DNA of 9,570 nucleotides from an uncultured Acidimicrobiaceae bacterium (GTDB lineage: Bacteria > Actinomycetota > Acidimicrobiia > Acidimicrobiales > Ilumatobacteraceae): contig CAIVDG010000313.1 in assembly GCA_903904615.1 (NCBI GenBank), positions 1-9,570 on the forward strand. Reading direction: 5' to 3'. Below, piece after piece: positions 1-5,210 of the stretch; the first letter of the stretch is position 1, and every line of letters starts with the position of its first letter. A program made the position numbers and the translations under genes. The notes below the pieces were generated by a model. It had not been told where the DNA came from. It was given only the letters and a program-made list of their open reading frames with translations, and did not search any database.

Positions 1-113
1 GGGAAGTATTGAGTGAACTCGCGATACGAGGAAAACGATGGTGTTCCGTCATCGAATACTGCGCGGGTGCGTACTCCGGTTGTGCCGGCATCGAGAGCAA
101 GAACAACGGTCAT
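1..113 (-). CDS. glpK: FGGY-family carbohydrate kinase, probably glycerol kinase (N-terminal fragment)
   Basis: Only the first 37 codons are in the window; the gene continues past the left edge. I translated it by hand from the ATG at 113 on the minus strand. The protein opens MTVVLALDAGTTGVRTRAVF and reaches SYREFTQYFP. This is the FGGY kinase N-terminal phosphate-binding strand (ALDxGTTxxR) followed by the REFTQ-FP segment typical of glycerol kinase, which makes sn-glycerol 3-phosphate from glycerol and ATP in the cytoplasm. An AGGAG ribosome site at 119-123, five bases before the ATG, overlaps the TAG stop of the upstream phosphatase gene and fixes the start. The 8-bp gap implies one transcript with that gene. 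Glycerol is the likely substrate from this N-terminus, but another FGGY sugar kinase cannot be excluded because the substrate-binding region is missing. Confidence 0.72.
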   Translation of the reverse strand, partial: MTVVLALDAGTTGVRTRAVFDDGTPSFSSYREFTQYF

Positions 114-121
114 GGCGGCTC

Positions 122-904
122 CTATGAAGTGCGTGCGATGAGAGAGATGAGCTGTTGTTGAATTCCGGGCTGTGATGCCAAGACCTGCGCGGGTGTGACG
201 TTGCTACCGGCGTAGTTCGTCACTAGGGCACCTGCTTCAGTGGCTATCACTTGGCCCGCAATGAGATCCCATGAATGAAGGTGCTCTTCGAAATAGGCGT
301 CGTATCGCCCGCACGCAACGAAACACAAATCGATTGCTGCTGCGCCGAATCGGCGGATGTCGCGGATGTGCGTGATCATTTGTGCGACACGTGCAGCGTG
401 AGCGCCACGCTCGTGTACTCGATAACTAAAACCGGTGCACACTAAAGCGTCGGAGAGATCATTGTTTTGGCGAACACCAATGGGAGTTCCGTTCAGCCAT
501 GCACCTTCACCGCGGATACCCGTGAACATCTCGCCAAGCGCTGGTGCATACACCACCCCCACAAGTGGACCATGTTCGTCAACTGCGCCGATAGACACCG
601 CCCACATGGGGATGTCGAAGAAGAAGTTTGATGTTCCGTCAATGGGGTCGATATGCCACGTGATTCCAGACGTACCCGTGGAGTTGGCGCCTTCTTCTCC
701 GATGATGGCGTCGTGCGGACGAAGTCTCGCGAATCCACGAGTGATCATTTCTTCGCTGGCTTTGTCGTATTGCGTGACCATGTCGGTGGGGGATGACTTT
801 GTTGTGGCAGAAAGATCGCCGCTCTTGCGTCCTCGCAGAGCCATGTCGCCAGCTTCTCTCGCCAGTTGTTCTGCAATTGCGAGTAGTTCCTGGCCGGTTG
901 TCAT
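122..904 (-). CDS. Inositol monophosphatase-family phosphatase (IMPase or histidinol-phosphatase type)
   Basis: A 260-residue Mg-dependent phosphatase of the inositol monophosphatase superfamily, the usual length for the family. Visible metal-site motifs are GEE at residues 69-71, DPIDGT at 86-91, and the C-terminal WD at 212-213 followed by AGQ and EAGA. The family hydrolyses phosphomonoesters such as myo-inositol 1-phosphate. In actinobacteria members also serve as histidinol-phosphatase (HisN) or act on fructose 1,6-bisphosphate, and the sequence does not let me choose. The reading frame is open further upstream to an ATG at 934, but I prefer the ATG at 904: it overlaps the stop codon of the preceding membrane-protein gene as ATGA (translational coupling), and the protein then begins MTTGQELLAIAEQ, the normal first helix. 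Its stop overlaps the ribosome site of the downstream kinase gene. Confidence 0.88.
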   Translation of the reverse strand: MTTGQELLAIAEQLAREAGDMALRGRKSGDLSATTKSSPTDMVTQYDKASEEMITRGFARLRPHDAIIGEEGANSTGTSGITWHIDPIDGTSNFFFDIPMWAVSIGAVDEHGPLVGVVYAPALGEMFTGIRGEGAWLNGTPIGVRQNNDLSDALVCTGFSYRVHERGAHAARVAQMITHIRDIRRFGAAAIDLCFVACGRYDAYFEEHLHSWDLIAGQVIATEAGALVTNYAGSNVTPAQVLASQPGIQQQLISLIARTS

Positions 905-1170
905 CGTGGTGCCCGGTCGGCTAGCTCGCGCCATTCACCCAGTGCACGCAATACCAATACCGAAACAATCGCGGTACCGCCAGCGCTTAAGACGGAACCA
1001 ATAAAGATTCCGAGTCCGAGGGGAACGCCGCAATCTCCGTCGCATTGCACATCGACGAGCGAGTATCCAATGAGCGCACCTGCAAGACCTCCGATGAGAA
1101 TTGCAACGAAGGCCATGACGCGGGCGGCAGTCGACGGAAGAGCAGAGAGTGAATCGGCGGGATCTGGCAC
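901..1170 (-). CDS. Small two-helix membrane protein, function unknown
   Basis: From the GTG at 1170 this encodes 89 residues. Two hydrophobic stretches are visible: about residues 18-38 (MAFVAILIGGLAGALIGYSL) and 52-77 (LGIFIGSVLSAGGTAIVSVL). They are joined by a short CDGDC loop whose two cysteines could form a disulfide or bind metal if outside the cell. The C-terminus is charged and probably cytoplasmic. I do not recognise a named family. The start is uncertain. An in-frame ATG at 1116 would give 71 residues beginning right at the first helix. I prefer the GTG because a TACGAT box lies 6 nt upstream, fitting leaderless expression, and because it leaves a short cytoplasmic leader before helix 1. 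The stop overlaps the phosphatase start as ATGA, so the two are co-translated. Confidence 0.6.
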   Translation of the reverse strand: MPDPADSLSALPSTAARVMAFVAILIGGLAGALIGYSLVDVQCDGDCGVPLGLGIFIGSVLSAGGTAIVSVLVLRALGEWRELADRAPR

Positions 1171-1217
1171 GCTCCCATCGTAGGCGTGGACACAGCGACC
1201 TGAACTAGCGTCCCTCA
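1171..1217. promoter_or_regulatory. Divergent intergenic gap with two possible leaderless -10 boxes
   Basis: The 47 bp lie between the GTG of the minus-strand membrane protein and the GTG of dinB. On the minus strand TACGAT (1177-1182) stands exactly 6 nt before the GTG at 1170. On the plus strand TAGCGT (1206-1211) stands exactly 6 nt before the GTG at 1218. This is the spacing expected if transcription starts on the start codon. Neither gene has a clear Shine-Dalgarno at normal distance, and neither box has a good -35 partner. I saw no CGAAC-N4-GTTCG type LexA box that would put dinB under SOS control. The boxes are short, so this is inference. Confidence 0.35.
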
Positions 1218-2498
1218 GTGATGGCCCCGAATCGTTCAATTCTGCACATTGACATGAACGCGTTCTATGTATCGGTGGAACTGAGACGGCGTCCAGAACT
1301 GCGCGGGCTTCCCGTGGTTGTGGGCGGTACGGGTGGTCGGGGAGTGGTGTCGGCCGCGTCGTATGAAGCCAGGCAATTTGGTGTGCATTCCGCATTGTCG
1401 TCGGCAGTGGCCAAGCGGTTGTGTCCCGATGCGGTTTTCATTCATCCCGACATGGAGCACTACATCGATGTCAGTCGACAACTTCGCGTGTTGTTTGAGG
1501 AATTCACGCCGTTGGTGGAACAAATCTCTGTTGATGAAGCGTTCTTAGATGTAACAGGTGCTGGGGCATTGATTGGAGATGCACATGAAGTTGCGCGACA
1601 GTTACGTCAACGCGTCATTGATCACATGCAGTTGCCTTGCACGGTAGGTATTGCACCAAACAAGTTCATTTCAAAAATGGCGTCAGAGCACGCCAAGCCA
1701 CGTGCATCACAAAAGGGAATCGATCCTGGTTTTGGAATCTTCGAAGTGCGTCCTGGCGAAGAACTCGCGTTTCTTCATCCGCTACCCGTGCAGAGCCTGT
1801 GGGGTGTTGGTCCCAAAACCTTGGCACGGCTCGACACATTGGGTATTCACACCATCGGCGACTTGGCAGCACTCAGCGTTGACGTGTTGTGTTCAGCGGT
1901 GGGGGATTCGCACGGACGGCACCTGTATGCATTGTCGCAGGGCATAGATGAACGAACAGTTGAGCCAGAACGAAATGCAAAATCCATTGGACATGAAGAG
2001 ACCTTCTCGCGGGACATCTCTGACTATGACGATCTGCGACATCATCTGGTCCGCCTATGTGATGCAGTTGCGAAGCGCACGCGTGACGCAGGCGTGGCGG
2101 CGGGCACTGTCATGTTGAAAGTGAAGTTCTCGTCGTTCGACACCATCACCCGGTCAACAACGCCGTCGGTTCCGCTCACCACGGGCCCATCCATGGTTGC
2201 CGCCTTGGAACCTCTTCTCACCGCTGTCGATATCTCGCAAGGTGTTCGCTTGTTGGGTGTCCACGCACAAAAACTGTCGGAGGAGCGTGCTGGGGCGCTC
2301 ACTTTGTTTGATCTGTCCACCGAAGGCGAGGCCAGCCTGGCCGACATTGAAGAGCAGTGGGTGCCAGCAAGTCGGGCAATTGACTCCATTGTGGAGAAAT
2401 TCGGCGAAGGCGTGATTGGGCCTGCGAGTTCCCTCGATTCGCATCGGCCAGGCACGAATCGATTTGGGGTCCCCGATGACCCATCCAACGAATCCTGA
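1218..2498 (+). CDS. dinB: DNA polymerase IV (Y-family translesion polymerase)
   Basis: A 426-residue Y-family polymerase that copies past damaged template bases with low fidelity. Catalytic carboxylates are visible: D12 in HIDMNAFY and the D106-E107 pair in SVDEAFLDV. Y17 sits at the steric-gate position that rejects ribonucleotides. The finger and palm motif SYEARQFGV is at 48-56 and TVGIAPNKFISKMAS at 142-156. The thumb helix-hairpin-helix includes LWGVGPKTLARLDTLGI (194-210), and the little finger starts near 255 (SIGHEETFSRDI). LTLFDL at 361-366 matches the sliding-clamp-binding consensus. It is followed by about 60 residues including AIDSIVEKFGEGVIGPASSL, a tail common in actinobacterial DinB. 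GTG at 1218 is followed at once by ATG at 1221; either may start, and no strong ribosome site is present. No LexA box was seen. Confidence 0.96.
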   Translation: MMAPNRSILHIDMNAFYVSVELRRRPELRGLPVVVGGTGGRGVVSAASYEARQFGVHSALSSAVAKRLCPDAVFIHPDMEHYIDVSRQLRVLFEEFTPLVEQISVDEAFLDVTGAGALIGDAHEVARQLRQRVIDHMQLPCTVGIAPNKFISKMASEHAKPRASQKGIDPGFGIFEVRPGEELAFLHPLPVQSLWGVGPKTLARLDTLGIHTIGDLAALSVDVLCSAVGDSHGRHLYALSQGIDERTVEPERNAKSIGHEETFSRDISDYDDLRHHLVRLCDAVAKRTRDAGVAAGTVMLKVKFSSFDTITRSTTPSVPLTTGPSMVAALEPLLTAVDISQGVRLLGVHAQKLSEERAGALTLFDLSTEGEASLADIEEQWVPASRAIDSIVEKFGEGVIGPASSLDSHRPGTNRFGVPDDPSNES

Positions 2499-2573
2499 GA
2501 ATATTCCCCGTTCAGGAAGAAAAACATGACCATCTGAATTGTGTTCCGTTGCGCGGGGTGCGAAAATCAGACC

Positions 2574-2903
2574 GTGCCATTGTCAGATGATGAACAACGA
2601 ATTCTGAGAGAAATCGAAGACCAACTCAGTGCCGACGAGAAATTTGCATCCGCAGTCTCGTCGTCGGGCTTGTATCGGCACTCCGCCCGACGTGTGTCGT
2701 GGTCGCTTGTCGGAATGTTGGTGTGTCTCGTCGCCGTAGTACTCACACTGCAAGTTCATTACCTCGTTGCATTCGTCGCCTTTGTCGGAATGCTTGGCTG
2801 TGCACTGAACATCGAACGACAACTGCGCCTTATTGGTCGTGCCGGAGTTCAAGATCTTGCTCAGAAAATGCCGAAGCCGCGGGTGCGGTTTCCTCGCGAC
2901 TAA
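2574..2903 (+). CDS. DUF3040 family two-helix membrane protein
   Basis: A 109-residue protein starting PLSDDEQRILREIEDQL after the initiator. That is the signature of DUF3040, a small actinobacterial membrane protein family of unknown function. After a charged, probably cytoplasmic N-terminal helix (residues 3-25) come two membrane helices at about 42-59 (SWSLVGMLVCLVAVVLTL) and 62-79, then a basic tail (KPRVRF). I chose the GTG at 2574 because family members begin with M-P-L-S. The frame is open back to a GTG at 2541, which would add 11 residues (FRCAGCENQT) not typical of the family. No strong ribosome site decides between them; a weak GGGGTG lies 13 nt upstream of 2574. The gene lies 75 bp after dinB and 2 bp before the next gene, so it is probably co-transcribed rightwards. 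Confidence 0.82.
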   Translation: MPLSDDEQRILREIEDQLSADEKFASAVSSSGLYRHSARRVSWSLVGMLVCLVAVVLTLQVHYLVAFVAFVGMLGCALNIERQLRLIGRAGVQDLAQKMPKPRVRFPRD

Positions 2904-2905
2904 AT

Positions 2906-3187
2906 ATGTCTGCATCGGGCGCACGCGCACTTCTTCGCCCGAACATCGTGGGGTCCGTCCTAGCTAGGCCCTCTTTGTGGCCCACGGCTCTGCGTCAGAT
3001 TGTCCGGCTTGCTCCCCAGGGTTGGTGGAAACAACGGCCGTTTCTCCCTGTACCGCGTGCCGATTATCTCGAGTTTCGCCTTGTCACCCAGTACGGCGGC
3101 GAACACGGTGTCGCTCGTGGCGACATTCGGGCCGTCGATGTGGTGGACTATCTCCAATGGTGCAAAGACTGGGATGCAGGAAAATGA
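2906..3187 (+). CDS. Conserved-looking small protein of unknown function
   Basis: A 93-residue soluble protein, not assigned to a family. It begins 2 bp after the DUF3040 stop, so co-translation is likely. It is basic and tryptophan-rich in the middle: RPSLWPTALRQIVRLAP at 21-37 could form an amphipathic helix, then GWWKQRPFLPVP (39-50), DYLEFRLVTQYGG (53-65), and a C-terminal helix VDVVDYLQWCKDW (77-89). There is no signal peptide, no clear membrane segment and no metal motif. The WWKQRPFLPVP to RLVTQYG block looks like a constrained protein and not random coding. Its place between DUF3040 and HNH genes suggests an actinobacterial conserved hypothetical, but I cannot give a function. Confidence 0.68.
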   Translation: MSASGARALLRPNIVGSVLARPSLWPTALRQIVRLAPQGWWKQRPFLPVPRADYLEFRLVTQYGGEHGVARGDIRAVDVVDYLQWCKDWDAGK

Positions 3188-3239
3188 GCAGGCGCGTGTC
3201 TCTCGTTGTGTCATTCCGCAGGACACGGGTCAGATAACC

Positions 3240-3737
3240 ATGAGGAGCGCGCTCGTACTCAATGCCACGTACGAACCGCTCAGTGTTGTGTCCGCTCGGC
3301 GCGCTATTTGTTTGGTGCTGCTCGACAAAGCAGACATTGTCGCCGACGATGGCACTCAAATTCACTCAGAACGCATGTCTATGTCGTCGCCCATCGTTAT
3401 TCGTTTGCGCTATGTGGTGAAGGTTCCGTATCACCGCAACACGGCTATGTCTCGTCGCGCAGTTTTTGCTCGCGATAATCACAAGTGTGGTTACTGCGGA
3501 AATCATGCAGACAGCATCGACCATGTGTTGCCGCGCTCACGTGGTGGAAAGAATGTCTGGGAGAACGTCATCGCGGCCTGCCGTGCATGCAATCTGCGCA
3601 AGCGCGATCGCACCCCCGAAGAAGCGGGTATGAAATTGTCTTCAGTTCCGCGTGCTCCACGTGAAATGTCGTGGATTGTGTACGCGGTTCCGCGGGTTCC
3701 AGACGAATGGAAGCCATACTTGGCTGAAGCCAGCTAA
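3240..3737 (+). CDS. HNH endonuclease-family protein (actinobacterial type)
   Basis: A 165-residue protein with a C-terminal HNH (ββα-metal) nuclease domain. Zinc-binding pairs C83-x2-C86 and C114-x2-C117 frame the core. The active-site segment is DSIDHVLPRSRGG (91-103) with H95, then WENVIAACRACNLRKRDR with N109 and N118. The N-terminal half (ALVLNATYEPLSVVSARRA, 4-22) is the conserved region of a widespread actinobacterial HNH family often lying in ordinary chromosomal context, so it need not be a restriction or homing enzyme. Its target is unknown. ATG at 3240 is chosen because family members start M-x-x-ALVLNATYEPL; the frame is open upstream to at least 3000, but that part overlaps the previous gene in another frame. 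The gap to the upstream gene is 52 bp and to the ligase-family gene 18 bp. Confidence 0.9.
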   Translation: MRSALVLNATYEPLSVVSARRAICLVLLDKADIVADDGTQIHSERMSMSSPIVIRLRYVVKVPYHRNTAMSRRAVFARDNHKCGYCGNHADSIDHVLPRSRGGKNVWENVIAACRACNLRKRDRTPEEAGMKLSSVPRAPREMSWIVYAVPRVPDEWKPYLAEAS

Positions 3738-3755
3738 ACCGACAAGAGTGTCGTT

Positions 3756-4412
3756 ATGACTTCTGCGGATGGCACATGGAAACGCCACGATTGGCAAGGA
3801 ACTGCCGCAGATTTCCATTCGCTCGAACCATCGTCTGAGCGCGGATTGTGGTGGTGCAATGTTGACGCTCCGGCCCTCATTGTTGGTTCGTCCCAAAGCG
3901 TTGACGTTGTTCGCTCAGTGTGCGCAGCTGAAAACGGAATCGATGTTGTGCGGCGACGAAGTGGGGGAGGAATTGTGTATGTGCATCCCTCCGATTCTGT
4001 GTGGATAGACATCACCATTCCTCGCGAAGATCCGCTGTGGGTGGACGATGTCAGTTCATCCATGTTGTGGCTTGGTGGCGTCTTTGTTGACGCGTTGTCG
4101 CCATGGCTCACGACATCGGTCTATACAGATGCATTTTCGGCAGGTGAGTTTGGTCGCGAGATCTGCTTCGTTAGCCATTCACCCGGTGAAGTATTTGCTG
4201 GCGATGCAAAGGTCGTTGGCATTAGCCAACGACGCACTCGAGATGGTGCTCGGTTTCAGTGCGTGTTGTATCGCCAATGGAATCCGAGTGAGTGGACACC
4301 ATGCGTAGACGCACGTGCTGCGGCAGACGCCGCTAGTTCTTTGCGAGTTGCCACAGTTACTGCGACGGCGGACCAGATTGTGACCGCTGTGCACAACGCC
4401 CTTCCGCTGTAA
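3756..4412 (+). CDS. Lipoate/biotin protein ligase-family protein (BPL/LplA/LipB fold)
   Basis: A 218-residue cofactor-ligase-fold protein. The best signature is VVRRRSGGGIVYV (64-76), matching the RRxSGGGAVY nucleotide/lipoyl-binding loop of lipoate-protein ligase A. The second is GDAKVVGISQRR (149-160), matching the KISGxAQRR segment, with K152 as the likely adenylate-contacting lysine. ALIVGSSQS (40-48) fits the early strand. Enzymes of this group transfer lipoate or octanoate (or biotin) to a lysine of carrier domains. At 218 residues it lacks the accessory C-terminal domain of full-length LplA, so it could be a transferase acting with a partner or on octanoyl groups. The substrate is not decidable here. 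A small stem (CGACA/TGTCG, 3740-3753) ends 2 nt before the ATG. It is the last gene before the dcw promoter region. Confidence 0.82.
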   Translation: MTSADGTWKRHDWQGTAADFHSLEPSSERGLWWCNVDAPALIVGSSQSVDVVRSVCAAENGIDVVRRRSGGGIVYVHPSDSVWIDITIPREDPLWVDDVSSSMLWLGGVFVDALSPWLTTSVYTDAFSAGEFGREICFVSHSPGEVFAGDAKVVGISQRRTRDGARFQCVLYRQWNPSEWTPCVDARAAADAASSLRVATVTATADQIVTAVHNALPL

Positions 4413-4497
4413 GTCAGCACCATCTCTCGTAGCCGTTTTTCCCGCTCTTCATTTGTGCTGTCCTCACACGCCTTGTTGTGGGGTCGGAGGGAGGCTG

Positions 4498-4564
4498 TGG
4501 GTGCCAGTGGGGGGACTGGTGGAGAAAAGTGGGGAGTAATGGTTGACATAGGGGGAAAGTGGGG
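4498..4564 (+). repeat. MraZ operator: TGGGN boxes in 10-bp register
   Basis: TGGNN pentamers recur at exact 10-bp steps: TGGAG 4520, TGGGG 4530, TGGTT 4540, AGGGG 4550, TGGGG 4560. An upstream pair on another phase is TGGGT 4498 and TGGGG 4508. The 10-mer AAAGTGGGGA occurs twice, at 4526 and 4556, exactly 30 bp apart. MraZ proteins are known to bind tandem TGGGN boxes separated by 5-nt spacers (10-bp pitch) in front of their own gene, which is this layout. The 4540-4560 boxes cover the -35 and spacer of the promoter, so bound MraZ should block polymerase. Confidence 0.8.
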
Positions 4565-4596
4565 AATAGAGTAACCAGCGAGGTGGAGGCGGAGAA

Positions 4597-4610
4597 CTCC
4601 CCCCGGGAGG
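4597..4610 (+). promoter_or_regulatory. mraZ ribosome binding site in a small hairpin
   Basis: GGGAGG at 4605-4610 is a strong Shine-Dalgarno 7 nt before the GTG of mraZ and fixes that start. The preceding CTCCC (4597-4601) can pair with GGGAG (4605-4609) around a CCC loop, so the site may be partly masked in the mRNA. Confidence 0.65.
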
Positions 4611-4617
4611 CAGAGAC

Positions 4618-5034
4618 GTGTTCGTAGGAGTGCATGAGCGACAGCTCGACCCAAAGGGTCGACTTGCGCTGCCTGCTGCATTCCGTCCACGTCTAGAACC
4701 ACGCTGTTACCTGTCCTTTGGTCGCGATAAGTGCATCGACGTGATGACAGCGGAAGCCTTTGAGAATGAGGCCGCAGACATCTTGGAAAAGGTTCGTCGC
4801 GGTGAATTGGGCCGCAGTGAGTCACGCGCCCTTGCAGTGAGCACTGTGGAAGCAACCATCGATGCGCAGGGTCGCATCACCATCGATGAGAAGTTGCGTG
4901 AGTACGCAGGAATTTTGTTGGGTGCAAAAGTCACCGTTGCTGGTTCGTTTGACCGAGTCGAAATTTGGGAGCCAGAGCGTCACGAACGCAACATCGGAGC
5001 TGGTACCGAAATGATCGCTGGAGCGGGCGCGTGA
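4618..5034 (+). CDS. mraZ: MraZ, transcriptional regulator of the dcw cluster
   Basis: A 138-residue MraZ protein of the AbrB-like SpoVT fold. Two copies of the fold are visible, each with the DxxxR signature: DPKGR at 11-15 (in VGVHERQLDPKGRLALPAAF) and DAQGR at 82-86 (in ATIDAQGRITID). MraZ forms ring-shaped oligomers whose subunits contact successive TGGGN boxes. Here such boxes overlap the gene's own promoter, so autorepression of mraZ and the downstream operon is expected. GTG start chosen from GGGAGG 7 nt upstream and from the family N-terminus MFxGxxxxxLDxKGR. The last residues (IGAGTEMIAGAGA) are a flexible tail. First gene of the mraZ-rsmH-ftsL-ftsI-murE operon; 176 bp of structured RNA separate it from rsmH. 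Confidence 0.96.
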   Translation: MFVGVHERQLDPKGRLALPAAFRPRLEPRCYLSFGRDKCIDVMTAEAFENEAADILEKVRRGELGRSESRALAVSTVEATIDAQGRITIDEKLREYAGILLGAKVTVAGSFDRVEIWEPERHERNIGAGTEMIAGAGA

Positions 5035-5060
5035 TTGCCGATGCTTCGAATGTCCTATCA

Positions 5061-5210
5061 ACACTCTGGAGGTCCACGACCTCTGGCAGTCTCCCGGATG
5101 GCACGGTGGTTAGCTCCAACTCCGCCCGCTGCCATCGCGCACGTACCGGGGATAAATCCGGACGGCATTCGCTGTCCGGGGGGCTGCCAGAGGCCGAGGG
5201 CGTGGCTCGC
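5061..5210 (+). ncRNA. Structured leader RNA before rsmH, candidate mraW RNA motif
   Basis: The gap between mraZ and rsmH can fold into a three-way junction. P1 is a perfect 10-bp helix, CCTCTGGCAG (5080-5089) with CTGCCAGAGG (5184-5193). P2 pairs CCCGG (5093-5097) with CCGGG (5146-5150) and ATGGCA (5098-5103) with TGCCAT (5130-5135), with weaker inner pairing around 5105-5126. P3 is a 9-bp hairpin, CCGGACGGC (5158-5166) with GCTGTCCGG (5171-5179), loop ATTC. The junction strand ATAAAT is unpaired. Competing folds exist. P1 can zip up into a continuous 23-bp helix (5080-5102 with 5171-5193, some G-U pairs), destroying P2 and P3. A 5' hairpin (5066-5074 with 5078-5086) takes the P1 5' strand. 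P1 ends 3 nt before the GAGGG ribosome site (5196-5200) of rsmH. An mraW RNA motif upstream of this gene is known in Actinobacteria; I assign it by position and structure, not by a model match. Confidence 0.7.

Larger units (their letters stand above)
4413..4617 (+). promoter_or_regulatory. dcw operon promoter and control region
   Basis: This 205-bp gene-free stretch between the ligase-family gene and mraZ holds the cluster's control signals. A perfect -35 hexamer TTGACA is at 4543-4548. With an 18-bp spacer, TAGAGT at 4567-4572 is the likely -10 (4 of 6 consensus bases), giving a start near 4579-4580 and a leader of about 38 nt. The spacer and -35 are filled by MraZ-type boxes, listed separately. 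The first 80 bp show no clear terminator for the upstream gene: I found no stem with a T run. Confidence 0.72.

Noticed and set aside
905..934. Ten extra residues at the start of the phosphatase (ATG at 934)
   Set aside because: They would overlap the membrane-protein gene by 34 bp; the ATGA overlap at 904 and the family N-terminus are better.
435..1004. Plus-strand open frame of 189 codons opposite the phosphatase gene
   Set aside because: It is antisense to a clear IMPase-family gene, has no domain-like sequence and has low-complexity composition.
2042..2533. Minus-strand open frame opposite the dinB 3' end
   Set aside because: It is a shadow of the dinB reading frame, with no recognisable protein features.
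3740..3753. CGACA/TGTCG hairpin before the ligase-family gene as a terminator
   Set aside because: The stem is only 5 bp and no T run follows; it lies 2 nt before a start codon, so at most it affects translation.
5035..5060. Second promoter (TTGCCG ... TATCAA) ahead of the rsmH leader
   Set aside because: The spacer is 15 bp and both boxes are weak; not supportable.
5031..5210. 60-codon N-terminal extension of RsmH from GTG 5031, overlapping the mraZ stop as GTGA
   Set aside because: The frame is open and the overlap is tempting, but the extension has no RsmH-like sequence, has no ribosome site of its own that I can see beyond read-through coupling, and coincides with strong base-pairing. 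The ATG at 5211 gives the normal family N-terminus.
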